From Taenia hydatigena (taxonomy: Eukaryota > Platyhelminthes > Cestoda > Cyclophyllidea > Taeniidae), in assembly GCA_036345935.2 (NCBI GenBank), contig JADWOT020000006.1, forward strand, positions 20,228,967 to 20,292,966: a stretch of DNA of 64,000 nucleotides, given 5' to 3'. Below the pieces are notes generated by a model, which was given only the letters and a program-made list of their open reading frames with translations, made no database searches and was not told where the DNA came from. Below are positions 20,029-35,000 of this stretch, in pieces (position 1 is the first letter of the stretch; every line of letters begins with the position of its first letter). A program made the position numbers and the translations under genes.

Positions 20029-23000
20029 ATGAATGAAACTAGATATCTGTGGATAACTAACATTCCTTCCAAATGTAGAGAGGAGGACGTAACACGAGTT
20101 CTTCGACGGTAAATTGGTTTTCATTTATTTATCCTCTTTAGTCCGTATTATATTCTGTTTTAAACAAACCTATTCATTTTTTGACTTTAGCCACGGTGAC
20201 ATTAAAGGTGCAAAGCGTGTTCCTCATAATTCTTGCTTCAATCTTATTGTGGAATATCTTGATCGTTCATCTGCAACACGAGCTGTTCGTTCGCAAAATT
20301 TGCTGAGAGGAAACCTCCTCAAAGTTGATTATTGCGATTCTTCCGGAAATCCTTGGATTTCTTCCACGTCTCATCGAATTTCTCCTATTGGACTGCCGCA
20401 AAATCAAAGATCCGACCGGTGAGTGGCCGACTTCCTCATTTCAGAACTTATGTATCTTAATACTTTATGGATTGGTTACCGTTTTATGCATTCACTTAAA
20501 ACTGATTCCCTGAAGACCTCAAGTTTTCCTATTTGTTTGATCGTTTACCCCAGAAATCCTGTATTTTGATCCGGTGATTCAACCCACTTATTGCATTTTA
20601 TGCCCTGTACGCCTCTCTCCCACATTGCATTAGTCACACCAAACTTGCCAATTCTTGTATTTCGTTAGTTTGTTGCTTCCGTTTATAGACAGGTCATGTT
20701 TAATCATTTTGAGTTGAGTAAGTCTCCGTTTTAAATCATAAAAGAGGTATTTTGTCATCGATTGGTTGTATGTACCTGACGTAAGGCGTGCGTAGTGTAC
20801 TTTTACTCCTTAGTACACCTTTTTGTTAAACATTATGAAACGCTCTCAACTATCATACCACTTAACATTGTCGGTCCGTGTTTGATCTGTACTTGTCACT
20901 CAATTTGTTTGCGACGTCTGAGAGCTGCGTCAATTTATTGATACTATTTTGTCAGTTCACTTTTGCGCTGGATCGACTTTAATTTTATGCCCCCTCTTCG
21001 TCATATCCTCTACCGGGTCACTTGGGGCTGGTCTACTCTCTTAAAGGCTAAATTGTCATTTCTTTTTTTTGCGGCAGGCTTAGTTGTCTCTGTAGTTGCT
21101 GATTCATGCCATGTCTAATCCTTTTTAATCATTTTCTTGCCAGTTTTTAAAACTGATTTTACTCGGAATTCTGCAAAAACCACGTGGACATTTATTGCAT
21201 AGACTGCTAACTCTCCAGTTGTTATTTTTATCGTTTCACTTGATTGACCCCCCGTGTTGCCCTAGGAACTGCCATATAGACAGTCAGGCTAGGTTCTGTT
21301 TATTTCTATCTGACTTAGTTGTTCCCAATTGCCTAAAACGACAAATCTTACTACTGCTGATTCCTCACATGCAGTTTTTGGGTTCACTTCCCTTAAACTC
21401 TATGGCCGTGGTATCAAATCGGTCCTCCCATATAAAAGAATCAAAATTCCCTGCCAGCATATTATTTCTCCAGCCGTTAACCGTGCTTTTAATGACTAAT
21501 TATTATCCCTCCTGGCCAAGCACTTTATTCTTTCATCGATATCTCGATATATTTGTAACCTGAAGTAATCACAGAAAATGATGTTACTCATAGGTACGGT
21601 GAATAGCAATCAAAGCCCGCTAAGACAAACGTTCGAATCGAGGTATTTTATTTGCTATAGGGTCCTGGCAACCTATGCTTCTAATCTATGGCGAATTTCA
21701 AGTTAGTGCTTATGCATCTTCACAATAACGAAAGTTTCAAAATTCAGAGGCCATATAGTTCTTGTGATTCATGTTTTGTATTCGTGATTCCGTTGTGAAA
21801 TTTTGCGATAGCTTGAATCATTCTGATATAACGTGGCTAACTTTTATTTGTCATCTTTTTCCAGGAAACCTGAGACAATGTTAGTTGACAGAGCTGGCCC
21901 CAGTTCAGCAGCTCCAAGTCATCACCACCACCATCATCATCATCACCATCCCCACCAAGCACAGCAGCCCCAACAGCAACAGCAGCGTCAGTTGCCACCT
22001 CAACAACTGCGGTTTCAGTCGACCACCTCTCCCTCCTCCTCAAATCGGCAGTGTGGTCTGCAAGGCACTGTTGGCAGTGCTTCCCTCAAGGTGGTTTTCA
22101 CTCCACCACCGAAGTACGCCGAGACGCAAATCAGACAGGCATTATGCGACGAACTGCACAAATTCGTTAAGGCGTACCATGTGAACTTACTGCCAGCAGC
22201 AGCTACAGGAGGCAGGCAGACGCGAGTAGCTCTGGTGATGTTTCGGCGTACTGAGGATGAGGAGCGGGCCTTTCTGGCGTTTCACAATGCTGGACGGTGC
22301 CTTTTTGGTGCTCCGGTGCATGTGGAACTCTGCTCTGGTACGGGTATGCTCGCTGATTGGTTGGTCCATTGTTTATTTATCCATGCGTCTTCCAGTTATA
22401 AGCTCCCTTCTACCTGTTTGTCGGAGTGTTTGTTTTTCGATTTTGGGGCCCGCATTACCGGTAAATGTACGCGTTGAAATATGTCTTTCTAAATTCCTCC
22501 GTGTGCTCCATTCACACATTTGTGCCTAGGTAGTTGGGCTTTCAACATCTCGGTATCATCTAGTTTTTGCTCTGAATATGGCGCTTTTCCCCTATTTACT
22601 GTTGTGTAGGCAGTAATGGCGGTTCGCGTTAGTCCTTCTCATCAGTTTGTTTAAAATGATCTGATAATTTGTGGGATTGGTGACATGTGACAAGCTTTTA
22701 TGTTGTCAATTCACATACGTTCGGGAACTCGGCTACTTTCAGCTGAAATATCCGCCCACCAGCTTTGGGTCTTCCTGATGGGTGGCTTATTTACGGTATT
22801 AAGCTCGTCTTTCAGAACTTGATTTCTTAGCCCACTGATCGCTTTTTTATTCCAGCGCGTGCTCTGTTCGAGTTCTCTGTGAAACTTTGTTTTTTGAAAA
22901 TATCACAAGTTTCTCAGAATAAAAGAACTGAAAGCATGTATTTAACATCGGCCCTCAAACTTGTTATCACTGAATGAAACGGGACATTTCTTGTGGTCTC

Positions 23001-26000
23001 ACTCTTTCCGGCCCTTTGCTGTGCATCTCGAGGGACGCAGAGTAACCCTTTCTCATCGCCTTGAGTGGATGAATTCGAGAAAGAAAACGGGCGGCAAAAA
23101 ATGCCGCACCCTTCCTTTGCTCCGAATTACTCGCACTATCGCTCTCCTCTCCCCTTTCTGTCTTTTTGTTCAGCTCACTGACTGGTAATTCTCATCCTCC
23201 CTCTTTCAACTTAGCATTGTGATGTTGTTGCTATTCTCACGGATGGTAAAGTTTCTATAACCCAGTGGAAAAGTTTTCAACGCAGAAGTATGCAGTAAGG
23301 TTAAACTTTGTCGTAGGCGATTAGTGCACTAGCGTAAGGCTTGCACCGGCTTTTTGAAACCCGTAAAAAAAGATTGCTTTACACTGAGGGTAACACTTAA
23401 TAAGCGACCAGCTGGTGAAAAAAATGACCATCCGAATGATTGAACTGCTGGTTTGACTAGTATTTGAATCGATGAGTGGACAAATGGAAGACTGAATGGA
23501 CTGAATGCTAGACGAATGGATAAACACCTACCTGAGTTGCTGGATGGCTGGAAAAGTTTATGGATAGCTAACTTGGTGCATTTGTGGCAGGACGGCCAAC
23601 TCAAAGAGTGGGCGTGTGCGTTGTTATTTTCTCAGCTTTCGCCCTTTCCTGGTCCTTTTCATAATCCCACTCTTCATATTATCCCCTTCTCACAGTTGGT
23701 ACCACTTATCTAAGGCTTGGTAGGTGCATAATCTGTGAGAAGTTTTGATGCAGTGATGTATGTTGGAGTCTTACTCTGCCGTAGTCCGGTAATGCTTGTA
23801 ATCGTTCGAAAGCAAATGATTGGCGCTTGTTGTGTACTTTGGAAATCAAATAGGATTTCTATTTTCCTCTGGGCAACGTTTGATAAGTAGTAGGAACGGA
23901 TCATATGCAGACTAGATTGGCTAGATTAATTGAGCGTTGTCGTATTCTCGTATGCAGTAGGCCTTTAGTAGAAGCGCAACAGAAATCGGTGCCTCTACAA
24001 TACCTAATTCTCATGTGTGTGCAGTGGCGCACTACGTGTGAATATTTGCGTGTGTGCACATACGGCGTTGTTAAGTGCCTCCATCCAATCAATAACTCTC
24101 TAGTGTGTGTGTTTGCATATACATGTACGTATGCGTGTGTGCTGTTATTGTAAACAGAAATCACAAGTCCTTCCCTTGTGTGTGTGTCGCGTTACTTCTC
24201 TCTTTAAACATTTTTAAGCCAATTATGCAATCACACATTTTCTAAATCACTCGTTCAATTGTTCTTAAGCGTCTTCTCACATTCCTGGTATCTGATTAGC
24301 TCTCAACTCAACTCCGATTTATAACATCAGCACCCTTCTCAGAGAGTAACTCCGGATTCGGCTGAAATATCTTGTTGCAAGTGACATTTCAAGGGCTCTT
24401 GCGTCATGCACCAAATAGTATACATCACACATGCGTAAATGTTGTTCTCCCATACATTCTCGCCTTAAGGTGCCTTCACACACGTAAACCGGTTACCTCT
24501 GTTTATACAGCCTGCACTCGTGCGATTGCTAAACAAACAAGTATTGACAATATAAACTCTTCAGTTCTGTTTGGTTATTCCACCAAACTTGCCTGTAGAT
24601 TCCGAGGTGATTGGTTCGGGTCCGCGAACTCGACCCTCGCCGACGGCATCCGCAACTTCGATACATTCCTCGAACTCCTCCCCCCTTCCTCTGGCTGTTC
24701 CACGAACAAATCGTTCTCCAGCCTCCAGTCTTCCCACTCGCTCTCTTGTTGTTCATGGTCTCACAGCGGGACCAAATGGACCTGTCTCCGAGGTCCAACT
24801 CAACACTGCCTTTCAGAGGTTCGGCGCCATCCTAGTATGTTTTTTTCTCTTGTTCTGCTCACAATTGGTAGTTTTGGCCCTTCCTGATCTCTCTTCCGGC
24901 CTTTTAGCACGTTCAAATGCGTCCAACGAGCAATTCCGCAGTTATCGAGTTCGTTGAACTGCGGGGTTCCACTCGCGCGATGACAACACATCAACGGGAT
25001 CCTCTGAGACTGGGAGGTCGACCCCTGCGTCTGCTCTACACACCCAGTCGACCAGCCAGCTGCCTCTTCATCAATGATATTCCCTCTTCTCTCATTCATC
25101 ACTCTGAAGGGGAACTGAAGACCCTCTTCTCCCGTGTGGTTCCCGTTACACAAGTGTCAAAAATCACTCGATCTCAAGAATCCTCGGCCAATACCACTGT
25201 TCACACTTGCGCCTTGCTTGAACTTGCCTCGCAGGAGCTGGCTACTCAACTACTGGAATACCTTCGTTCGCCCGAATCACCACTGGTTTTGGCTACACAG
25301 AACCGGTCTCCAGAATCATTCACCGCCCCCCGATTGCCCACTTTTGTTTGCTCAGTGGATTTTGCCAGTCCAAAGCAGATGGGAAAGGTTATGACTTTTG
25401 CAAGGTAAGCATTACCTTTCCTGCCATCTCAGTGTATGCAGTTGCAGTTAACATGCCTTTCGCGTTCTAGAGTTGTGGAGACGGTTAGACTAAGACCAGC
25501 TGGAATGGCAGCCCGGCCACCTCCGCCACCACCATCATTTGACACGGCGAATGAGAAGTCGAGGAGCTCAGCTCCCCGTCCTCCTCTCGGCAGTCATCGT
25601 CCTCGTGACCAACTACGCCATGATTCAAGTGAGGAGGAGTACTCGCGTAGCAGTTCAGCATCAAATTCCTCCCTCTCCAAGCGTTTCACTGATTCAAATA
25701 CCGCACCACCACCGCCGTCAACACCGGCAGCGACTTTCCCATCACAACGGTGGGACACCACAGAAGCACCACTCTTTATCCCCCAGAAGCGCTTTTCGGA
25801 TCCATCGAGAGGGGAGCCAAATCGGGGTCATGGTACTGCCACCACCAACACCGTTTCTCTAAATCTGCCTGAAGATGCGCATGTTTGCGAATCTATGTAT
25901 GACAAGATAAAACGACGCACGGAGGGTGAAAAGGAGCGTCGAAAGCGACCCACCCTGGAATCTGAAGAAGGCGAAGAAAGTCGGTTAGTAAAAAGGAAGA

Positions 26001-29000
26001 GGCGACGGAAACAGCACTATCAACCGACGCTTGAATGTGGCCTCGATGGTGATACTGAGCATGAAGGCGATTACGAAGGAAGTGGAGAAGACCTGGTGGA
26101 GGAGGTGGGTTCTCTGGGTGAGAGGCACAATCTTAAATGTTCCGATTTATCCTCTCGACGTCGCAATCGCAGCCGCCCTTCTAAAAAGCTCCCAACATCG
26201 TTTTCTCGATCCTCGGTTGAAAGTCACCGACGGAAATTGCGGACCACGCAACTACCATCAAAACCTCTCTCCACGACAATCACCCGCCTGAGTCTGGGAA
26301 TGAGTGTCCCTATGACTGCTAGCTACCACACTATTTCCAAGACTCCTTCCAGCTACGGCGATCGACGACTGTCTCGACTCTCCTCCCCCTCTGGTGAATC
26401 TCGCTCTGAAAGTGTCACCTCAGGGGATATGGATGTTAAGGCGACACCGGTTCGTCGTTCCTCTGACAAAGGAATCAAGTTTTCCTCTTTGCTTGAGAGC
26501 GGAAGTGTCACTGGACCGTCAGTTAGTAGATCCCACTCCCTCAACGATGTGGACAGCGTTTCGGGCTGTTCCACGCGTCCTTCCCTTGCACAGAAGCGAA
26601 TAAAGCGCCAACGGGATTGTGCCAAGCCTACCTCTTCAACGGCAACGTTTAAGAAGACAGAAAGGCAGAAACTTTCCATTCAGCCTACTGTCTTTCGACG
26701 TAGCAGGGTTGCCTCTTCCAGCTTGTCAACTGATGATGAGAAGGAGGGGAAGAATCGAATTTTTAATTCGAGGTTTTCAAAGTTCTCGCATAACGCCAAA
26801 GTTCGCTTGCTCAACCACAATAAAAACAGCAAAGCCCAGAAGCTCCGAACCACGTCCACAGTCAAAGCAAAGACGCGAAAAACGCACTCCTCTAGTATAG
26901 TCAGCGACAGCATCAGCAGTAGTAGTGTTAGCAGTTTTGGGCCTTCCAGACGTCGAAGATGCAGCGTAGACATAGAGGGTGTGAACGCTTCCACTCCTCT
27001 CTCATGCGGAGGTCGGTTAGCTAAACCCACTCCTCCCTCGCGTCCCTCTGACTTTCATCCGGGTCTCTCTGAGGCCGACGATGGCTACAGTCTGGACGAC
27101 TTTGACCGTTTCTCTGCTAACACCGCAATGACTCCCTCTACAGAAGCTATGGAGATCTCACCAGAGACTGGGGATGAGGAGCCTGACAATCCGGTCTCGG
27201 AGTGGTTTACTCGAATGTCCAGTAATCACTCCGAATCAGAGGTGGAACCGGAGCAGGAGCAAGAGGGGGTAGAGGAGGAAGAAGAGAACGGGGATAGTCG
27301 GAGTGGTGATCAAAAGTCCCTGTTAATAAATTTTGACGACATCAATATCCTCAACGCCTCAAAGGAGGATTCCTTGAACCTTAGCAACCGCGATGCCATT
27401 GGTGATATTGGGATGGATGATCAACCCTCACCGAGGTTGAATACGAGTAGTGATAAGTCAACATCAAGGTCATTGGTGGAGGAGCCCACAGAGGTAGTGA
27501 AACCTCCTCCAAACGAAATTGTATCACCCCCTGTTCCTGTCATCTTTAAGCCTCAGCCACCACCGACACCACCCAAACTTGATCCCGGCACACTCCCCCC
27601 ACCGCCTCCACCCCCTCCGAATGCTCAACAGATCCTCTCACCATACTCTTCTTCCTCTCCCACTCAGTCACTCTGTTCAGCATGTTCCCGCTCTAGTCCC
27701 TCGCCCATCATCACAGCCCCAATGCAAACTTCTCGCGCTGGAGCAGCAGCAAACGTTGTGACAGAGACAACAACCTGTGTGCGAACTACGGTTTCTGTGT
27801 CCCAAGAGAACATAAGCGTTAAGCTACCCGAAAAACCGACTCTTCTGTCAGAGAATCGGGATTTGAAGCGCTACGTTCAGAGTGTGATTGAGCGGGTTAA
27901 AGCTGAGACCGTAGATGATGCAGTGACCCACCGTTCTATGACTTCAATTACACCTATCACCTCGCCGCTGCACCATCCTCCCACGGCTTCTCCTCCTCCC
28001 CCTCTTCCGCCCACTCCCTCTTCCCTTCCTCAGGCTTCCAGAAAGGGTGCCTCGCCGGCAACTAGTAGACGAACTTCAGGAGCCACGCCGCCGGGTTCGG
28101 TATCGTCTGCCTCCTCTCCGAACGTGCGCTCGGCAACTGCGAAGATGCTATTTGAGTCTTCGGGAGTCGGTCTTCTGAGCATTCCAGGAGTCAACGCATG
28201 TGCACCTCTCAGTGATGCTCCCTCAGCCTCGCCCAGCAAACCTATTTCCGAAGTGGTTGTTGAACCGAAGGCTCTTCGCTCAACCACTCGTCGGCGTGCA
28301 AAGATGGCAGCGGCGACAACATCTTCCGGAACTCCAATGCCAACAGCAGCCACAACATCCACGGTAGTGATGGATGTTGCTACTGCTGTGTCAAAGCAGC
28401 CGACAGACCCCTATGAGCCTAATTTTGACGATGATTCACCCCCTCTTGTCAAACTTACAGTGAATGCCACCTCGCCATTGGTTGTCAACACGTTTCTCGC
28501 TTCAGAACATCCTGGTACGGCGTCTGCTGTGTCTAGTGTGACTACAACGGAGGAGGCTGCCTCAACTAACGATACTTTAAAGGGCAGTACCATTCGACGT
28601 AGTGGATTGGACTCCGTGGATGAGATTATCGCAGATGTCTGTTGTGGTCGGTTCGACATGAAAAGCTACCTCGATAGTTGGGGCCTCCAGCCTCCCACTT
28701 CAAGTTCCCGCAGTGGGCTTCCTACTGTTACCACGTCAACACCAATACCGATGTCGACAACGGCAGTGAAGGCTACGGACACCAAGCCGCCGGTCGCTTC
28801 TGCTCCCACGAACAACCCTATCTTTACGGCTATCATTAATGCTTTGCAGTCCATCACTGGTAGTCCGGTGGTGATTGGAGGTAGTACGAATAATGGTGGG
28901 AGTGGAGTGAGGCAAGCTAACCCTGGGACTGGTCAACAACTCCCGCAGAAGGCATCCACTGTTGTCGTTGGTTCGAGTCCTCCTACCATTTCTGCCACCA

Positions 29001-32000
29001 CCATCACCTTCCCGGTTTTTTTTAAGGTCTGTATCAATCTTACCATTTATCCAATATGTTAAGTAAGGTGTTTTTTTTATTTTTTCTTCTATTCTTTGTA
29101 GAACGTCTTCTCGGCCGCCAACAATTCCACGAAAAACGCTCCTGCCATGGCGGCAGCGGCGTCGTGTCCCATTAAAACCACTGCAGCCAATTCGCATCCC
29201 GTCACAATGACTACGGCCTCATCGAGTATGTCTCAACAGCAGTTGCTTCATCAACAAGGCACTTCGGCAATAGCTGTATCCAGACCACAATCTTCAACGA
29301 CGGATAGCATCATCGAGAGCCCGCACCCCTACCGCGTTCGACGTAGCAGCGACAATAATGAACCCGCCCCCGGTCTTATTGACGACACCATTTCTGCTTC
29401 TGGCTCGACGGGTCAACCTCAACAACGCCCGATTTTCAATCCGCGCAATTTCACTAGTCCTCCGCCTAGATATCCTCCTTTCTCGTCGCCACGGCATGTA
29501 TCTACTGCACCTCAGCCACCACCACCTCCGCCACCACTTTCCCACACTCCGACATTATGGTCAGTGAGCCCGATGTCCGCCTACCCTCGTCCAACGCGCC
29601 AGGAGTCATCGCCAGTGGCGACGACACCAACGACCAATGCTTTTTCCCCCGCAGCGATGCTTGAAAAGCTTTCCTGCTTCATCGATCCGGATTTAGTGCT
29701 CCCGATGCTGCAAGCAGCGCTACAGGAAGGTCAACATTTGGATCCGGATTTACTTGCTTCGTTGGTGAAGGTCTTTCAGCAGTACGGTGTTAGTGGCGGG
29801 GATAGTGGAGGTATTGCGCCTCCTTCGAATACTGCGAACTCGACATCAAGTCCATCTCAGGCATCCGCCGGTGGCGGCAATGGTGGAGGCAATGGACAGT
29901 ATCACCACCTTTCAAGAGCTGGAGGCGCGTCTACTCCGCCCGTTCCGAGAACTGGAAGTTTCGATCAGGCGAGTTTCGTTTAACCATTAAATAGATGGGT
30001 TGATCGAGTAACTTGTTGGCGATGGTAATCCCTCTTCCTCCAGTGACGTCTAACATCTAACCATTCAGGCTGCGGATGATATTTTCTGCAATTGAACACA
30101 CTAAGGTGTTTACTGGAAGCATTTTCATAGCTTCCCTAAAATTCGCTATCGCTTTCGATTGTTGAGGAAGTTGGAAATCATAGAGTTTTTATCTCTGACC
30201 TAAAACTCCGAAATAGCCGTCTTGTTTATTGTGGCCAAATTTTAGCCAATATAGACTACCTCACAAAAATGAAACACCTGGTCTTGAGCAGTTTTAATGG
30301 TGGCTAATTTACATATTTCAGTGTCTGCCATCATTTTAGGCCTCAGATTACTGGCTTATGGGGGTGTTTAATCGCAACGACCTTATTTTATGAATTGAAT
30401 GAATGGGTAATCTTGTGGAATCTATTTCTTCGTTATACGTTTCTCGATTAAGCATTTGACTGAGGTTTCGACACCTCAAGTAAATTAAGCAGTCTCTTCT
30501 CTAAATAGTTTTGCCGGCGATCATTTTATGGTCTTCGGGCTACCCACTGTCATTTGTCGCTTTCATCGTCTTGCTTGCAGCCTTGTTGTGAAGTAGTTAA
30601 CTGAGGTATCGGATAATATTTGATTGCCTTTCGAAACTCGGAGCTCCAACATTCTTTGTCAAAGAAATGGATTCCTCAAATGAGTTCATCGAAATATTTA
30701 ACTGGATTTCAGGTTCTTGAAACAATCTTACGCAATCGAAATACAATCCTCCTTACTCGGACCTCCCTCATTATTGCCCCACATGAATTGCCTCTTCTAT
30801 GGATCTGTGGCAGCAAAGTTGGTTTTGTATTCTTGTCCAGCTGATGTCACCAAACTTTCGTTTTTTTTTCTCCGAAATCTGTCTATTCGTCCGCTAGGCC
30901 CGTCATCTTGTCATTAAATTTACCTCAACGTGAGGTAAACACATGTCAACTTTACCCTTGTGAGAATTATGATAGTTTGTTATAGTGGCACTTCGATGTC
31001 TTTTGAGCTAAAAATCTTTAACTTTGTTATCATCTGAGATTTCCATCGTTCAAGCCTTGCAGTTTTGATTAAACATCTTGATCGCAGTTTATTTACCCAT
31101 GTCTGGGATCTGAGCTCATTACCAGGGTGATGCGTATTAAATCGGGTAGTATGAACATTCTCCATCTGAATAATTTCTGATTTTGAGCAAATCCGTATCT
31201 CAGTGGCGAACTCTCCGAAAAGTGGGCAGTCACACTTTCCGACATGTTCCGAGTCAAAAATGCCCAAAGACCTAGTTAAAACACAAACACGCCCATCGGC
31301 AATGTTGTTCATATTGCATATCCATTGAAACGTCAAGACTACGAGGCGTAAGTTTTGAACTGTTTAGAGTAAAACTTTCATCAATGGTGCAGAAAATGAA
31401 TGGAAATGGGTACGATGATCGCAACATTATTTAGATTGTATGCAAACACAGGTGTTTGCTTGAGGTCTTTCTTGCCCAGCTTTTATGTGCAGCAAGGATG
31501 CTGCTTCCTAGTCGCCCACATTGTTTGGCCGAGAGGCTTTATTGGCCCGACTACTACGCCTTCCATCAACACGCTCGCTACCAGTCTCGGTGGCAAGGCA
31601 ACGAACACGAACCAGACGTTTTTTGGTCTGGTAATTTTATGATTTTAAAAACGATAAATAAATGTGATCATAGCATTATTCCACTGTTCTGAATTCAATC
31701 AATCGGCTTATCCCATAAGATTCAATCTAATCTCGGTTATCACATTGTTGATAGACCCGCATCATATGCGGCGCTTTTTCTGTCGAAAGTGATCCGAGTG
31801 AAGGACAGAACCTTGTAATTTTCATTCAATTTGGAGTTTTTAAAAGTTTTTTGCGTAGAGGCACCGAAACAGAGATTCCACAGGGAAGTGGTGATCATCT
31901 GTTTAGAGAAAGTTGATTAAAGGCGGAACTGCAAGTATGGTGCACACTTCCATCACTTCAAGTAGCATTTCTTTCGTATTGGTGTATAAATGCACCAGTG

Positions 32001-35000
32001 ATGACTGTTTGTTAAAATTTGAGATTGCAATTCGGCCTTTTTTGCCACAGCCCAGTTTGTTGCGAACGTGTGATGGTGGTGGTGGTTATGATGATGGTGA
32101 TGATGATTACCAAAAGTAGCACCCCATTTTTTTTAAATTGGCACCCTGGATTTGTAAACGTCGCTTTGGGAAGTCAGGAATAAAGGACTGAGTAAAACAA
32201 TGAACTCGTTGATAAAGGGTTTACTGCGTAAGTCTATTGAAATATTCAAGGAAGTGTTTCAAAAATTGCGCAAGTAGGCAATGAAAATATGCTGGCAATG
32301 TGCTTTTTTAGTATATGGAACTCCATGCTACCGAGGTGAGCAGATTCTACTGCATGACTTCATCTTTTAAGGGCCGTCTCCGTCGCTTCCCATGGTTATC
32401 CTTAGATTTAGCGAGTTTCCCTGTAACTTCCAGCAGACAGAGTGGAAATGTGTGCGATGAATTTCTCTTTATAAGGAGAAGTGCGTGTTGTAGGTGTGCT
32501 TGAGATTCCTGACCATTTTCCACAACCAGCATATTCTCTCCATTTTTCTATTTTTGATATCGTTTGTCAAAAAGCGCCAGTTCGGGAAAGGAGGATATCA
32601 CACTCTCAGACCCTGGAATCAAACTTTTTTCATCCTTTATTTCTCTTTCTCTGATGATTTAGTAATCTTATTTTCTCTCTCCGAAATGGGGTACCCGCGA
32701 AAAGTTGGCACCACTTTGACAACTTTACCGTGGCAGGTCCTCGAGGACTTACTCACTGACATCTTATACTTTCTTTCCGCTATGTTTAGGGTCGTAATGC
32801 AGTCACCAAAACCAGAATTTTCATTAATTTTTATTGGGCTCCCCTACCACACTAGCAATAGGGCCAGCTTAGAATGTGTGAGTCTGGGTGCGTCTTCGTT
32901 ACAAGTGAATCGAATGGCTTGTTTGGGGTTATAGTTTAAACGCAGTGAATGGAGCGCTATGCCACCAATATGGGGACCGCAATATACGAAGACCAAGAAA
33001 GCCACCAAATCGTGGTTGAATGAATTTTTGCGGAATGTCACTCAAACCGTAAATCTGTGAGACGCCTGCGTTTTTGAGAACATGTAACGTTATGTCAGGA
33101 ACTGCGTTTGACTGTAACTCTAAAAGTTTCTACGCAATATCAAAGCGTAGATCTAGTAAAAATAAATTTAATGCCTTTGGGAATGCTTAAATTGTCCCAA
33201 ACTTAATATTCTCTTTCTACTATAGCTACAAGTTATACTATCTGCTTTTTTCATAAACCATGGCTTTAACTACGATCGTTAAGCTAATCCTTATTGGAAC
33301 TACATTTCCCTTCATTAAGTTGCCCTTTGAAGGCTTAGGAAGCATTTTACCTTAGGGGCGTTGTCTAATATGGTAGAGCCACGACATCTGTTCCCACAGT
33401 TTCTCTTTCCTTTTGCTCCACTTATGTTGTGTATTTATGCTCTGTCACAGACATACCCCTTGGTCTGGCAAGGTCGTCTCTCCCTCAAGAACTCTGAAGT
33501 GAGTGTTGCCCTGCATTACGTTCAAGGGAACGCGGACCTTCTTCGCGCTTGCATCTCCACCTTGGCGGCAGGGGGTGGAGGTAGCCCTCAGCAGGCTCTG
33601 GTGACCTCCGGAGGCCCGTTGCGCATTGTACAGCGCATGCGTCTAGAAGCCTCTCAACTGGACGCTGTGCAGCGGAAGATCACACAAGAGGGCGCCTCCT
33701 GCGCTTGTGTCGCTTTTGCCTCAGGTGCCAATCGGACCGACCTAGCGCAGCAGAATGTCGTTCTCTCGGACGGTTTCATCCGCTACATGCTGGAGAAAGG
33801 CGCTGCTGGAATTATCAACGTAGGCCAGCCTGGAGCTGTTCAAGTGAGCTGCGTTGCTACCCTCTTCCATCACCACTTTGTTTATTAGTTGGTTCTTTAG
33901 AGGTCTGGATTAAGAAATTCTATTTTGTGGGTAGGGTTTCGTTGGAATCTGTCCCTTCTTGTCTCCTCTGTGATATCAGTTTACTCAGTCCTTACCATTT
34001 GGGTCGTTTCAGGAAGGTGTGTGGAATGACTTTTGACTTAAAGGCATCTAGGAAGCGATGGCTCATCAACAGAATCCCTTTAAGATCTCATCTTTCTCGC
34101 GTCACCATTCTCAATTGACGTAATTTTTGTAATTTTTTCTGCCAAATCAGTAAGAACCTCGAGTTTAGACATAGCTTCAGGTGTAAATTCTAGTCGCTAC
34201 GGTCTTGCATCATAAGTCCAATGTAGAAACGGTGCATAGTTATGGGTCGAAACAGATTTCTTTTGCACTTCTTTAGGCTGTTTTTTTTTGGATAAAGTTG
34301 TTTATTGTTGGTTTCTCGGGGTCAATTTGAAATTCTTTTCGAGTGATTGTAATTACTAATTTCCTTTGTCATTGGTTCTGTTTGTGTAAATTGTGATTTA
34401 GATAACACCTCTTTTTGTGCAGATTTTCCCGTCAATGTTACTGGCTCCCATCCCGTGAATTCCGTCAGAATCATTTCTTCACGCCCTATAAAACTTTATG
34501 TCATTCTGGTGATGACCTTGGGGTTGTAATCTGCGGCGTGGGAGTTTGTTCTAGGGATCCTAGGGGTAATCGAAGCAGTAATTTACGAACTTGCACTGAT
34601 AATTTAATGGGGCCGATGTTTGCCTCATTCCCTTGCATTTCCTACATTCGTTAATGACTTCATCATTGTGAAAACTTAATCAAGTGTTTGGTTTTAGGTA
34701 AGCTTTTTGAATGTTGTTTGTTGGATTTATTCAAGCAAAGGTTTAGGAAACGCGTTTTTTTTGTCGAGATATTTAACATTCAATCTATAGACTAGTATCG
34801 TAAGGAAAGGCTCTTGATTTCAAGAGCAATGGTGTGCGCCCCGTGTATTTGGGTAAGATGCATCCATAGCACGTGCTCTACAACTTGTCTCCATTACAAA
34901 TACTCTTTTCCAGGTGTCTCAATGATTCTGTCTTTGCAAAAAAAGTTTTGACTGCTAATGGTTGTGTTCGTTCGAAAGCAGTTCGATCCTTTTTAACATC

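Noticed and set aside
21600..21650. GTTCGAATC-like box suggesting a tRNA gene
   Set aside because: No matching A box, acceptor stem or anticodon arm could be folded around it, and it lies in a SPEN intron.
24372..24887. 171-codon frame over SPEN exon 4
   Set aside because: It is an alternative frame of the RRM3 exon. The RRM reading needs the acceptor at 24598 and the other frame.
29966..29983. SPEN ending at the in-frame stop at 29981-29983
   Set aside because: A SPOC domain in perfect phase lies at 33451 and 40316, and a GC donor at 29969 joins them. The stop would apply only to an intron-retained form.
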